In this document: positions 26,119-34,519 of the stretch, piece after piece
Layout of the letters: each line of letters starts with the position of its first letter
Numbering within the stretch: position 1 is the first letter of the stretch
NCBI GenBank assembly: GCA_029067085.1
Contig: JAIEFE010000013.1
Coordinates: forward strand, 396,890-450,978
Length of the DNA stretch: 54,089 bases
Source of the DNA: Lachnospiraceae bacterium
GTDB lineage: Bacteria > Bacillota > Clostridia > Lachnospirales > Lachnospiraceae
Direction: 5' to 3'
Notes under the pieces: model-generated
The model's input: the letters and a program-made list of their open reading frames with translations, nothing else
Database searches by the model: none
What the model was told of the DNA's origin: nothing
Translations under genes and position numbers: made by a program

Positions 26119-27012
26119 TCAGTCTCTCTTGATATGCGTGTGAGTATACAGATGCTCCTCGCAGTACTCATAGTTGCCGTCGCACTTGGAACAGAACCTG
26201 AACTGCATCTGGGGACTGTCCACTTCTGTCCTGCCGCAGATCGCGCACTTATGCTTCGTGATTCCCGTGTTTCGGCGAACATCACGCTTAAACTCCTGTC
26301 TGCGGTGAATCTGCTTCGGGTTCAGGTGCATCATATTCCGCGATGTCAGGAAGAACACCACAAAGTTTAAGAGGGAAGCGCCGATGGCAAACTTTCCATA
26401 CACGTTTGTGGACAGGAACTGGAACACCAGCATCACGGCATAGATCATACCCATCCATTTGATCCTGATGGGAATGATGAACATAAGCAGCACCTGCGCA
26501 TCCGGGAAAGTCGCCGCGAATGCCAGAAAAATTGACATGTTGATGTAGTAAGTGCTGAACATCATCGCTATGACAGCGAAATACTCGGCAGGTGTCTGGA
26601 TCGTCAACACAGTACCCGTCAGGCTTGAAAGGAAAATCGTCGGTTTGAACAGGTAACAGTATCCCATCAGCAGAAAGCTTCCCGCTACGGTGAAGAGCAT
26701 CCCCTGAAACAAATATACGTTATACCGATAAGTCCCCCACGTGCGCTCCAGCGTTGTTCCGATGGAACAATAAAAATACAGCATGATCAGAGTAAAGAAC
26801 AGTCCCCCGCTGCTTGGCGGGATCAGAATCCAGGTCACAAGCCGCCAGACCTGCCCGTGCAGAATGGCGTAGGGATTCAGGGTCAGCCAAGAAAGGACGA
26901 ACCCGCTCTTGTCCACCAGTTCCAGCAGATATCCAACCGCATAACAGGATACCAGCACAAAGGAAAGATTCCTGATCGCATATTTTCCGAATTTTCGTTC
27001 AAAAGGACTCAT
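26119..27012 (-). CDS. rhomboid-like membrane protein with C-terminal zinc ribbon
   Basis: A 297-residue polytopic protein with about six membrane spans and a cytosolic tail. The segment LYFYCSIGTTLERTWGTYRY near residue 80 resembles the rhomboid/Derlin L1 loop. A classical Ser-His dyad is not evident: GAS occurs near residue 213 but in a late span, and no matching downstream membrane His is seen, so it may be a pseudoprotease. The tail (about 252-290) has CAICGRTE, CSKC and CEEH, a zinc-ribbon-like set. GGAGC lies upstream of the ATG. It heads the operon with the sigma-like gene, 39 bases apart. Confidence 0.72.
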   Translation of the reverse strand: MSPFERKFGKYAIRNLSFVLVSCYAVGYLLELVDKSGFVLSWLTLNPYAILHGQVWRLVTWILIPPSSGGLFFTLIMLYFYCSIGTTLERTWGTYRYNVYLFQGMLFTVAGSFLLMGYCYLFKPTIFLSSLTGTVLTIQTPAEYFAVIAMMFSTYYINMSIFLAFAATFPDAQVLLMFIIPIRIKWMGMIYAVMLVFQFLSTNVYGKFAIGASLLNFVVFFLTSRNMMHLNPKQIHRRQEFKRDVRRNTGITKHKCAICGRTEVDSPQMQFRFCSKCDGNYEYCEEHLYTHTHIKRD

Positions 27013-27036
27013 GTCTCACGCTCCATCAAAAATATA

Positions 27037-27066
27037 TAATAGAATCCGAAAAACAGGATTCTATTA
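27037..27066 (-). promoter_or_regulatory. perfect inverted repeat in the 5' region of the rhomboid-like gene
   Basis: TAATAGAATCC (27037-27047) and GGATTCTATTA (27056-27066) flank an eight-base loop; a third partial copy, ATTCTATTATATAATA, starts at 27070. It is 25 bases upstream of the start codon on the minus strand. It could be an operator or a leader hairpin. The rest of the 296-base gap up to 27308 is AT-rich and includes the promoter of the activase gene. Confidence 0.45.
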
Positions 27067-27195
27067 TCAAAATTCTATTATATAATATAGCATCCCTCCT
27101 CCCAAAAGTAAACGACACAGTCCTTTAAAAACGTAATGTTATAAAAATTTTATAATTGTCTTTCAAAAATTCACTCTTTTCTAAGAATTGGATGA

Positions 27196-27224
27196 TTGCT
27201 TTTTTATACGCCGTGTCGTATAAT
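27196..27224 (+). promoter_or_regulatory. promoter of the activase gene
   Basis: TTGCTT (27196-27201) and TATAAT (27219-27224) with a 17-base spacer, about 85 bases before the start codon. The -10 element is perfect and the -35 element is partial. Confidence 0.6.
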
Positions 27225-27308
27225 GACGTCGTATGCCGAAAAACACATTTTAATAGGTAAAAAGAAACATTTTTGACAGACTACCATTTTTAAGGAGTGA
27301 TTTCATAA

Positions 27309-30300
27309 ATGAGTGATATGCAGTATACCCTTGGCATTGATATCGGATCGACTACAGTCAAGATCGCCATTCTGGATCACAGAAAGCAGATACTCTTTTC
27401 TGACTATCAGAGGCATTTTGCGAATATCAGAGAGACACTCGCAGCGCTTTTGTCTCAGGCTTATGAAAAGCTTGGGAATCTTGACGTGCATCCCATGATC
27501 ACGGGCTCCGGCGGTCTCACGCTTGCCAATCATCTGCAGATTCCTTTTGTGCAGGAAGTGATCGCGGTATCGACCTCCCTGCAGACTCTCGCGCCTGTCA
27601 CGGACGTAGCGATCGAGCTCGGCGGTGAGGATGCGAAGATCATCTATTTTGAAGGCGGAAACGTCGAGCAGCGTATGAACGGCATCTGTGCCGGCGGAAC
27701 GGGCTCCTTTATCGATCAGATGGCCTCTCTCCTGCAGACGGATGCGGCAGGGCTCAATGAATATGCCAAAAATTACCACTCATTATATACCATAGCGGCA
27801 CGCTGCGGCGTGTTTGCAAAATCAGATATCCAGCCCCTCATCAACGAGGGCGCAACTAAGGAGGATCTCTCCGCCTCCATCTTTCAGGCAGTGGTCAACC
27901 AGACCATCAGCGGTCTTGCCTGCGGCAAACCGATCAGGGGACACGTGGCCTTCCTCGGCGGTCCGCTGCACTTTTTATCCGAATTAAAGCAGTCCTTTAT
28001 CCGGACTTTGAAGCTGGATGACGCACACATCATCGATATGGACAACTCCCATCTTTTTGCCGCCATCGGCTCCGCTCTGAACGCAAAGGAGGAAACACAC
28101 TACTCGATGGAAGAGCTGACTGCTAAGCTCTCCGGCGACATCAAGATGGAATTTGAAGTGGAGCGCATGGAACCGCTCTTCGCCGCGCAGGCGGACTACG
28201 ATGCATTTCTCGCGCGCCACAGTGCTCACCATGTGACAACGGGAGACCTTTCCTCCTACAAGGGAAAGTGCTTCCTCGGCATTGACGCCGGTTCCACCAC
28301 CACAAAGGCAGCCCTTGTTGACGAGCAGGGTTCCCTTCTCTACTCTTTCTACAGCAGCAACGATGGCAGCCCCTTAAAGACCGCCATCCGTTCCTTAAAA
28401 GAAATCTACAATCTGCTCCCGGACGGCGTAACGATCGCCCGCTCCTGCTCCACCGGATACGGAGAGGCGCTGATGAAAGCCGCCTTTCTCTTAGACGACG
28501 GCGAGGTGGAGACGGTAGCCCACTATAACGCGGCCGCCTTTTTCAACCCGGAAGTAGACTGTATTCTGGACATCGGCGGTCAGGATATGAAGTGCATTAA
28601 GATCAAAAACCAGACTGTGGACAGCGTGCAGTTAAACGAAGCCTGTTCCTCAGGCTGCGGCTCCTTCATAGAAACCTTTGCCAAATCCTTAAACTACGGC
28701 GTGGAGGACTTTGCCAGAACAGCGCTCTTTGCCGAACATCCGATCGATCTTGGCACCCGCTGTACCGTATTTATGAACTCCAAGGTCAAACAGGCACAGA
28801 AGGAGGGCGCATCCGTCTCAGATATCTCGGCGGGACTGGCCTACTCTGTCATCAAAAACGCCTTATTTAAAGTCATCAAAGTCTCTGACGCTGCGGAACT
28901 GGGGAAAAACATCGTAGTGCAGGGCGGCACTTTCTATAACGACGCGGTTCTTCGAAGTTTTGAAAAGATCGCCGGCTGTGAGGCTATCCGCCCCGACATC
29001 GCCGGGATCATGGGCGCTTTCGGTGCTGCGCTGATCGCGAGAGCACGCTTTCAGGAGGGCTATCAGACCTCCATGCTGAATCTGGAGCAGATCACGAATC
29101 TGCAGTTTGAGACCAGCATGGCAAAGTGCAAGGGCTGTACGAACAACTGCCGTCTCACCATCAACAAATTTACGGGAGGACGTCAGTATGTTTCCGGCAA
29201 CCGCTGCGAGAGAGGCCTTGGCCGGGCAAAGAAAGAGAACGCTGCTCCCAATCTCTTTGACTATAAACTGAAGCGTTACTTTTCCTATGAGCCCCTGCCC
29301 GCGGATGAGGCGGTGCGCGGCACAGTCGGCATTCCGCGCGTCCTGAATATGTACGAGAACTATCCTTTCTGGTTCACCTTCTTCACAAAACTGGGCTTTC
29401 GGGTAGTGCTCTCTCCCCTCTCCAACCGCAAGATCTACGAGCTTGGCATCGAATCCATTCCCAGCGAGTCGGAATGTTATCCCGCTAAGCTCGCACACGG
29501 CCATGTGGCATGGCTTATAAAGCAGAATGTGGATTTCATCTTCTATCCTGCCCTCTTTTACGAGCGGGACGAGTTTCATGAGGCAAATAACCATTATAAC
29601 TGCCCCATTGTCACCTCCTACTCTGAGAACATTAAAAATAATGTGGAGGAGATCGGGCGCGGTGAAGTGCGCTTCCGCAACCCCTTCATGTCTTTTAAGA
29701 ACCTTCAGACCGTAACAGAAGCACTGACCAGAGAGTTTCGCGAGCTTCCAATAACGTCCGTTATGGATGCCGCAAAGGCAGCCTGGGAAGAGCTGGCCAC
29801 GGCCAGACAGGACATGCGCGAAAAAGGCGAGGAGGTCCTGCGCTATCTTGAGACAAACCACAAACGCGGCATCGTGCTGGCAGGACGCCCCTACCATATC
29901 GACCCGGAGATCAATCACGGCATCCCCGAGCTCATCACCTCCTACGATATAGCGGTGCTGACCGAAGATTCCGTCTCTCATCTGGCGGCTCCGGAACGTC
30001 CGCTGATCGTCTCCGACCAATGGATGTACCACTCCAGACTTTACGCGGCTGCAAGCTTTGTAAAGACAAGAGACGATCTGGATCTGATTCAGCTCAACTC
30101 CTTCGGCTGCGGTCTGGACGCTGTCACCACGGATCAGGTGAACGACATCCTCACCGGCTCCGACAAGATCTACACCTGCTTAAAGATCGACGAAGTCAAC
30201 AATCTTGGTGCAGCCAGAATCCGCATCCGCTCCCTGCTCTCCGCCATTCAGGTCAGAGAACAGAAAAACGCGCCCCGAACCATCCGCACCAGCGCTATTG

Positions 30301-31538
30301 AAAAGCGGCCCTTTACCGAGGAGATGCGAAAGGACTACACCATCCTCTGTCCTCAGATGTCACCCATCCACTTCGACATCATGGAGGCGGCTTTTGCCGC
30401 TTGCGGCTATCACTTCGAAGTACTTGGCAACGATACCAGACAGGCCGTTGACGTAGGATTAAAATATGTTAATAATGACGCATGTTATCCTTCCCTGATC
30501 GTGGTGGGACAGATCATGGACGCCCTGCTCTCCGGGAACTATGACCTGAATAAAGTTGCCGTCATTATGACCCAGACCGGCGGCGGCTGCCGTGCCACGA
30601 ATTACGTGGGCTTTATCAGACGCGCTCTGGAAAAAGCCGGCATGCAGCAGATTCCCGTGATCTCTTTAAATCTGGGCGGCATCGAGAGCAATCCCGGCTT
30701 CCACATCAACGCTGATCTCCTCTTGCGCGCGGCCTACAGCGCTCTCTTCGGCGATATCTTTATGCGCTGCGTCTACCGCATGCGGCCCTATGAGAAAGAA
30801 CCGGGCTCCGTAGATGCTCTTCATGCCTCCTGGTCAGCGCGCTGCCGCAAGTTTGTATCGAAAAAACACTTAAACCATCTGACTTTTTGCCGGATGTGCC
30901 GGCAGATCGTGCGGGATTTTGACGCCATTCCGATAGACGAGACATTAAAAAAGCCCCGGGTGGGCATTGTAGGGGAGATTCTGGTAAAGTTTGCTCCCGC
31001 CGCCAACAACCATCTGGTAGAGCTTCTGGAAGCTGAAGGTGCAGAGGCTGTGGTACCGGATCTTCTGGACTTCATGCTTTACTGCTTCTACAACCAGATC
31101 TACAAGGCGGAATATCTCGGTACCTCAAAAAAAGCGTCACTTATCTCCGCGCTCGGCATCAGAGTCTTAGAATGGCTGCGCGCTCCGGCTGCGAAGGAAT
31201 TTGCAAAAAGTAAACATTTTACGCCGCCCGTGAGCATCTACACGCTGGTGGACTACGCAAAACCCATCGTCGATATCGGCAATCAGACGGGCGAAGGCTG
31301 GTTCCTCACCGGCGAGATGGTGGAACTTATCCACAGCGACGCAAGCAATATCATCTGCACCCAGCCCTTCGGCTGCCTGCCGAACCATGTGGTCGGCAAG
31401 GGCGTTATCAAAGAGCTGCGGAAGCGCTTCCCCGGCGCGAACATTGTAGCAATCGACTACGATCCCGGCGCCAGCGAAGTCAACCAGCTTAACCGCATCA
31501 AGCTGATGCTCTCCACAGCACAGAAGAATCTGAAATAG
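27309..31538 (+). CDS. giant acyl-CoA dehydratase activase-like protein (BadF/BcrAD ATPase pair plus DUF2229 and HgdB-like region)
   Basis: A 1409-residue protein related to activators of 2-hydroxyacyl-CoA dehydratases, ATP-driven iron-sulfur electron donors. Two ASKHA ATPase domains are fused in tandem, starting with [18 protein letters not shown] (about residue 6) and [17 protein letters not shown] (about 322). Each has a cysteine in the cluster position ([26 protein letters not shown], with GTRCTVF following). After a [10 protein letters not shown] motif near 613 comes the DUF2229 domain ([32 protein letters not shown]) and a C-terminal part resembling dehydratase subunits. AAGGAG precedes the start by eleven bases. 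No dehydratase genes are adjacent, so the partner is unknown. It is widespread in Clostridia and may be a free-standing redox enzyme. Confidence 0.88.
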   Translation: MSDMQYTLGIDIGSTTVKIAILDHRKQILFSDYQRHFANIRETLAALLSQAYEKLGNLDVHPMITGSGGLTLANHLQIPFVQEVIAVSTSLQTLAPVTDVAIELGGEDAKIIYFEGGNVEQRMNGICAGGTGSFIDQMASLLQTDAAGLNEYAKNYHSLYTIAARCGVFAKSDIQPLINEGATKEDLSASIFQAVVNQTISGLACGKPIRGHVAFLGGPLHFLSELKQSFIRTLKLDDAHIIDMDNSHLFAAIGSALNAKEETHYSMEELTAKLSGDIKMEFEVERMEPLFAAQADYDAFLARHSAHHVTTGDLSSYKGKCFLGIDAGSTTTKAALVDEQGSLLYSFYSSNDGSPLKTAIRSLKEIYNLLPDGVTIARSCSTGYGEALMKAAFLLDDGEVETVAHYNAAAFFNPEVDCILDIGGQDMKCIKIKNQTVDSVQLNEACSSGCGSFIETFAKSLNYGVEDFARTALFAEHPIDLGTRCTVFMNSKVKQAQKEGASVSDISAGLAYSVIKNALFKVIKVSDAAELGKNIVVQGGTFYNDAVLRSFEKIAGCEAIRPDIAGIMGAFGAALIARARFQEGYQTSMLNLEQITNLQFETSMAKCKGCTNNCRLTINKFTGGRQYVSGNRCERGLGRAKKENAAPNLFDYKLKRYFSYEPLPADEAVRGTVGIPRVLNMYENYPFWFTFFTKLGFRVVLSPLSNRKIYELGIESIPSESECYPAKLAHGHVAWLIKQNVDFIFYPALFYERDEFHEANNHYNCPIVTSYSENIKNNVEEIGRGEVRFRNPFMSFKNLQTVTEALTREFRELPITSVMDAAKAAWEELATARQDMREKGEEVLRYLETNHKRGIVLAGRPYHIDPEINHGIPELITSYDIAVLTEDSVSHLAAPERPLIVSDQWMYHSRLYAAASFVKTRDDLDLIQLNSFGCGLDAVTTDQVNDILTGSDKIYTCLKIDEVNNLGAARIRIRSLLSAIQVREQKNAPRTIRTSAIEKRPFTEEMRKDYTILCPQMSPIHFDIMEAAFAACGYHFEVLGNDTRQAVDVGLKYVNNDACYPSLIVVGQIMDALLSGNYDLNKVAVIMTQTGGGCRATNYVGFIRRALEKAGMQQIPVISLNLGGIESNPGFHINADLLLRAAYSALFGDIFMRCVYRMRPYEKEPGSVDALHASWSARCRKFVSKKHLNHLTFCRMCRQIVRDFDAIPIDETLKKPRVGIVGEILVKFAPAANNHLVELLEAEGAEAVVPDLLDFMLYCFYNQIYKAEYLGTSKKASLISALGIRVLEWLRAPAAKEFAKSKHFTPPVSIYTLVDYAKPIVDIGNQTGEGWFLTGEMVELIHSDASNIICTQPFGCLPNHVVGKGVIKELRKRFPGANIVAIDYDPGASEVNQLNRIKLMLSTAQKNLK

Positions 31539-31591
31539 CGGCGTCAAATTTTTATGACGCACGACCTAAATAAAACCGTATGATAAAAACA

Positions 31592-31620
31592 GGCGCAGGT
31601 ATTTCCCTGCGCCAATTTTA
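31592..31620. terminator. bidirectional terminator between activase and small convergent gene
   Basis: Perfect eight-base GC stem GGCGCAGG (31592-31599) / CCTGCGCC (31606-31613). The plus strand continues AATTTTA and the minus strand continues TGTTTTTATC, so it can serve both converging genes. Confidence 0.7.
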
Positions 31621-31672
31621 TAACATTCGTTATCTTTTGTTTTTATTCTTTTTTCTCACTCATTTTATTATA

Positions 31673-31963
31673 TTAATAGAAAGTCCTGTCCACCTTACGG
31701 TTCACGAAACGAATCTTGTCCCGCGTCTCCTCGTCAAGCTCCTGAATGGCGTCGTCCGCGCTCTCCTTCTGCAGCTGGTTCACACAGAACACGCAGGCTC
31801 CAAAAGTCTCGCCTGAAAAAAGCTTTGGTTTCTCCCACTTCACAAAATAGGAGACCCTATGCCTTAACAGCATCTTCTCGATCTTCTCTTTGGTCTCCAT
31901 ATCTTTTACCTGACACCACTCCAGTTCATTGTGTACTTTTACCTTCTGATAGGCTGTCTCCAT
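31673..31963 (-). CDS. small protein of unknown function
   Basis: A 96-residue soluble protein that I cannot assign. It starts METAYQKVKVHNELEWCQVK, has an amphipathic helix with KEKIEKMLLRHRVSYFVKWE and a CVFCVN pair near residue 60. The pattern of a short alpha-beta domain with a helix-strand turn is reminiscent of small ACT- or DUF2007-like folds, but this is only an impression. GGGGG lies eleven bases upstream of the ATG. It converges with the activase gene and diverges from metA. Confidence 0.65.
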   Translation of the reverse strand: METAYQKVKVHNELEWCQVKDMETKEKIEKMLLRHRVSYFVKWEKPKLFSGETFGACVFCVNQLQKESADDAIQELDEETRDKIRFVNRKVDRTFY

Positions 31964-32258
31964 AGTCTGCTATTCCCCCACATCGAAGTTTCATCGGGGC
32001 ACTGCCCCATATAAAAAATATAGAAAATACAAATCAATTATAATGCAAATATTTGAATTATGCAAACCTTTTTCGGTTCAAAATACACTGCCCGTAACAG
32101 GCTTTGCATCCCTCGGAAGTCTGCGCGCCGGCGCGCCTTGCATAGCCTCCGCTTTTATGATATGATTGACACAGACTGAATTTTCTGTTTCTTACATCGC
32201 TCATATTGCATGATCTGTATAAAAATCAAATTCATAAGAAAAAACAAGGAGGCCTCTC
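31964..32258. other. intergenic region upstream of metA
   Basis: 295 bases between a minus-strand gene and metA. TTGACA is at 32166-32171 but no good -10 lies 16-18 bases after it; TATAAA at 32218-32223 lacks a convincing -35. A 14-base perfect palindrome GCGCGCCGGCGCGC occupies 32123-32136 in otherwise AT-rich sequence. I looked for an S-box (SAM riboswitch) or T-box leader and see neither. Confidence 0.5.
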
Positions 32259-33173
32259 ATGCCCATTAAAGTAGCGGATTTACTGCCTGCAACCAGCATT
32301 CTGGAACACGAAAATATCTTCGTTATGACGGAGTTTCGCGCTTTGCATCAGGATATCCGTCCTCTGGATGTACTGATACTAAATCTCATGCCCACGAAAG
32401 AAGTCACGGAAACGCAGCTCCTGCGCAAGCTCTCCAACTCGCCCCTTCAGGTGAATGTCGAGTTTCTGCAGACTGCCAGCTACACGCCGGTACACACCGA
32501 TTCCAACCACATGGAAGCCTTCTACACCACCTTCGACCAGATCAAAGACCGCAAGTACGACGGCATGATCATCACCGGCGCGCCCTTAGACCATGTCCGC
32601 TTTGAGAAGGTCGCCTACTGGGATGAGATCTGTACCATTATGGAGTGGGGTCGAACCCATGTGCACTGCACCCTCCATCTCTGCTGGGGAGCCTTTGCCG
32701 CACTGTACTATTTTTACGGTCTGGACAGGGAAGATTTGGACGAAAAGCTATCCGGTGTCTACACACATCAAATATTAAAGAAAAAATCACCCCTATTCCG
32801 GGGGTTTGACGACGTCTTCCACGCGCCCCAGTCGAGGGCTATGACGATCGCGCCGTCACAGATCGCCTCGGTGCCGGGTTTAGAGCTTATGGCTGTTTCC
32901 GATGAGGCCGGCGTCGCCATCGCAAAGACCGAGGACAGCCGCCATTTCTTCGTCACCTGCCATCTGGAATACGATGCAGACACTCTGGCGCTTGAATATG
33001 CGCGAGATCTGGAAAAAGGAATGAATCCGAAAATTCCGGTGAACTACTTCCCGGAGGATAACCCCACGCGAGATCCCATCGTTAACTGGCGGGCTGCCGG
33101 CCAGCTCTTCTTCTCCAACTGGCTCAACTACTACGTGTATCAGACCACCCCGTACGACGTACGGGAAATTTAA
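32259..33173 (+). CDS. metA: homoserine O-acyltransferase (MetA family)
   Basis: First committed enzyme of methionine synthesis, acylating homoserine. The 304 residues match MetA throughout. Catalytic Cys142 (HLCWGAF), His235 and Glu237 (CHLEYD) fall at the same numbers as in the E. coli enzyme. Position 111, which sets acyl-donor choice (Gly for succinyl-CoA, Glu for acetyl-CoA in characterised members), is Asp here (GAPLDHV), so acetyl-CoA is the likelier donor but not proven. AAGGAGG precedes the start. It is a single gene with its own terminator; other met genes are not nearby. Confidence 0.95.
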   Translation: MPIKVADLLPATSILEHENIFVMTEFRALHQDIRPLDVLILNLMPTKEVTETQLLRKLSNSPLQVNVEFLQTASYTPVHTDSNHMEAFYTTFDQIKDRKYDGMIITGAPLDHVRFEKVAYWDEICTIMEWGRTHVHCTLHLCWGAFAALYYFYGLDREDLDEKLSGVYTHQILKKKSPLFRGFDDVFHAPQSRAMTIAPSQIASVPGLELMAVSDEAGVAIAKTEDSRHFFVTCHLEYDADTLALEYARDLEKGMNPKIPVNYFPEDNPTRDPIVNWRAAGQLFFSNWLNYYVYQTTPYDVREI

Positions 33174-33199
33174 TGATAACGCATGTTATTTTGCAATTT

Positions 33200-33240
33200 A
33201 TGGAGTAGGAGAAGAAATCTCCTACTCCATTTTCTGTTTT
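33200..33240 (+). terminator. rho-independent terminator of metA
   Basis: A perfect 13-base stem ATGGAGTAGGAGA / TCTCCTACTCCAT (33200-33230) with loop AGAAA, followed by TTTCTGTTTT. It reaches the stop codon of the converging FKBP gene and may also stop that transcript. Confidence 0.85.
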
Positions 33241-34378
33241 AATACAATCCCATCAGATAGTCAATCGCCATCTGCCTTATCTCGCCCTGCGCCAAGTAAC
33301 CGGCTCCATACCTTTCTGCATACTCCTCGCCCATGCCTTCGACTCGTTCGGCGTAGTACGCATTCGCGTCAAAGGAAAGTCCCGCATCCTCAAAGACTGC
33401 CTGATAGACCATGGTTTCCTTTACCGCTTCCTCAGCCCTCTGCGTAAGTTCTTTCTCGTAGGAGATCTCGTCTTCCGGTTCTACACCCGAGTTATTGTCG
33501 CTGTTCTTCAAAATGGACTTGATTGCTTTCACATATTTGCGGGGATAAGTTTTTACTGTAGAGTTCTCCACAACATACTTTGTAATATATTCCTGAAGAT
33601 GCTCACGATAAAACTGATCTTCCACTTTTGCCCGATATTCCGCCGCTGTAGATACATCTTCCGTATCCGCCAGATTCTCCGCCACAAAATCGTCCGTTAG
33701 CTCCGGCGTCACCTTTATTCCGTTGACTGTGACCGCAAAAACGGCATCTTTACCTGCCAGCTCTTCACTGTAATTCTCAGGGAAAGTAACCTCCACCGTC
33801 ACCTCATCGCCGGGGCTGTGCCCGATCAGCTGCTGTTCAAAATCATCAATGAACGACCCCGATCCGATGGTCAGATCATATCCTGCACCGCCGCTGTTAC
33901 CGCCCTCGAATTCGACGCCATCGACGGTTCCCACATAATCAATATTGACTTCGTCGCCATCGGCAATAACCATCTGTTCATCCGTATTCAGTTCCTTATA
34001 AGATTCCAGCGTTGAAGTGATCTCACCCTCAACCTCTTCCGTCGTAGCCGCAACCTCTTCTTCCGGTACTGAAATATTTTTGTAATCAACCAGATCCAGC
34101 ATTTGGGTCAGATCCGCGTTCTCTATCCTGCCGTCATCCGCAAGCCCCGCGCTGTAATCTGTACCGGGCGTCGTGCGGATTGCCACAAGATACAGTTGTT
34201 TTCCCACTAACAACACAATTCCCAACACAATGAGTGCCGACACGGTGATTCCTGCTATTCTGGCGACTCTTGCATCCCTTTTCGCTTTCTGCACCTGTTT
34301 TCTGCGCGCTTCCCGCTTCACCTTGCTTTTGCTTACATCCATACCTCCATCTTTCTTGGCAGAATCTTTCTTTTCCAT
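33239..34378 (-). CDS. membrane-anchored trigger-factor-like FKBP peptidyl-prolyl isomerase
   Basis: Probable extracytoplasmic foldase. A basic cytoplasmic N-terminus (residues 1-40) leads to one membrane span at 41-65. An Asp/Glu-rich linker follows, then an FKBP-type domain (about 140-225: GDEVNIDYVGTVDGVEFEGG, GSGSFIDDFEQQLIGHSPGD). The C-terminal helical part (about 230-379) resembles the trigger factor C-terminal chaperone arms (LTDDFVAENLADTEDVSTAA). Cytosolic trigger factor has no membrane anchor, and the order of FKBP then C-terminal domain without the ribosome-binding domain is distinctive. GAGGGAAC precedes the start. Substrates are presumably secreted proteins (inference). Confidence 0.85.
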   Translation of the reverse strand: MEKKDSAKKDGGMDVSKSKVKREARRKQVQKAKRDARVARIAGITVSALIVLGIVLLVGKQLYLVAIRTTPGTDYSAGLADDGRIENADLTQMLDLVDYKNISVPEEEVAATTEEVEGEITSTLESYKELNTDEQMVIADGDEVNIDYVGTVDGVEFEGGNSGGAGYDLTIGSGSFIDDFEQQLIGHSPGDEVTVEVTFPENYSEELAGKDAVFAVTVNGIKVTPELTDDFVAENLADTEDVSTAAEYRAKVEDQFYREHLQEYITKYVVENSTVKTYPRKYVKAIKSILKNSDNNSGVEPEDEISYEKELTQRAEEAVKETMVYQAVFEDAGLSFDANAYYAERVEGMGEEYAERYGAGYLAQGEIRQMAIDYLMGLY

Positions 34379-34519
34379 GATATGTTCCCTCTTTCTGACG
34401 TATTTTATCTATCCAGAAAATAATTTATCACATCTTCAATTCAAATGAAATAGTTTGGACAAAGTTCACAAATAATGCACAATTTGATCACGGCATGAAT
34501 TCTGCAAACTTTTTCATCC

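Noticed and set aside
28863..30032. 389-codon open frame on the minus strand
   Set aside because: It lies wholly antisense to the activase gene, whose domains are recognisable along the same stretch; its translation has no family resemblance and no ribosome site.
31964..32258. possible SAM riboswitch before metA
   Set aside because: No S-box core or terminator hairpin preceding the gene; the space holds only weak promoter elements and a short palindrome.
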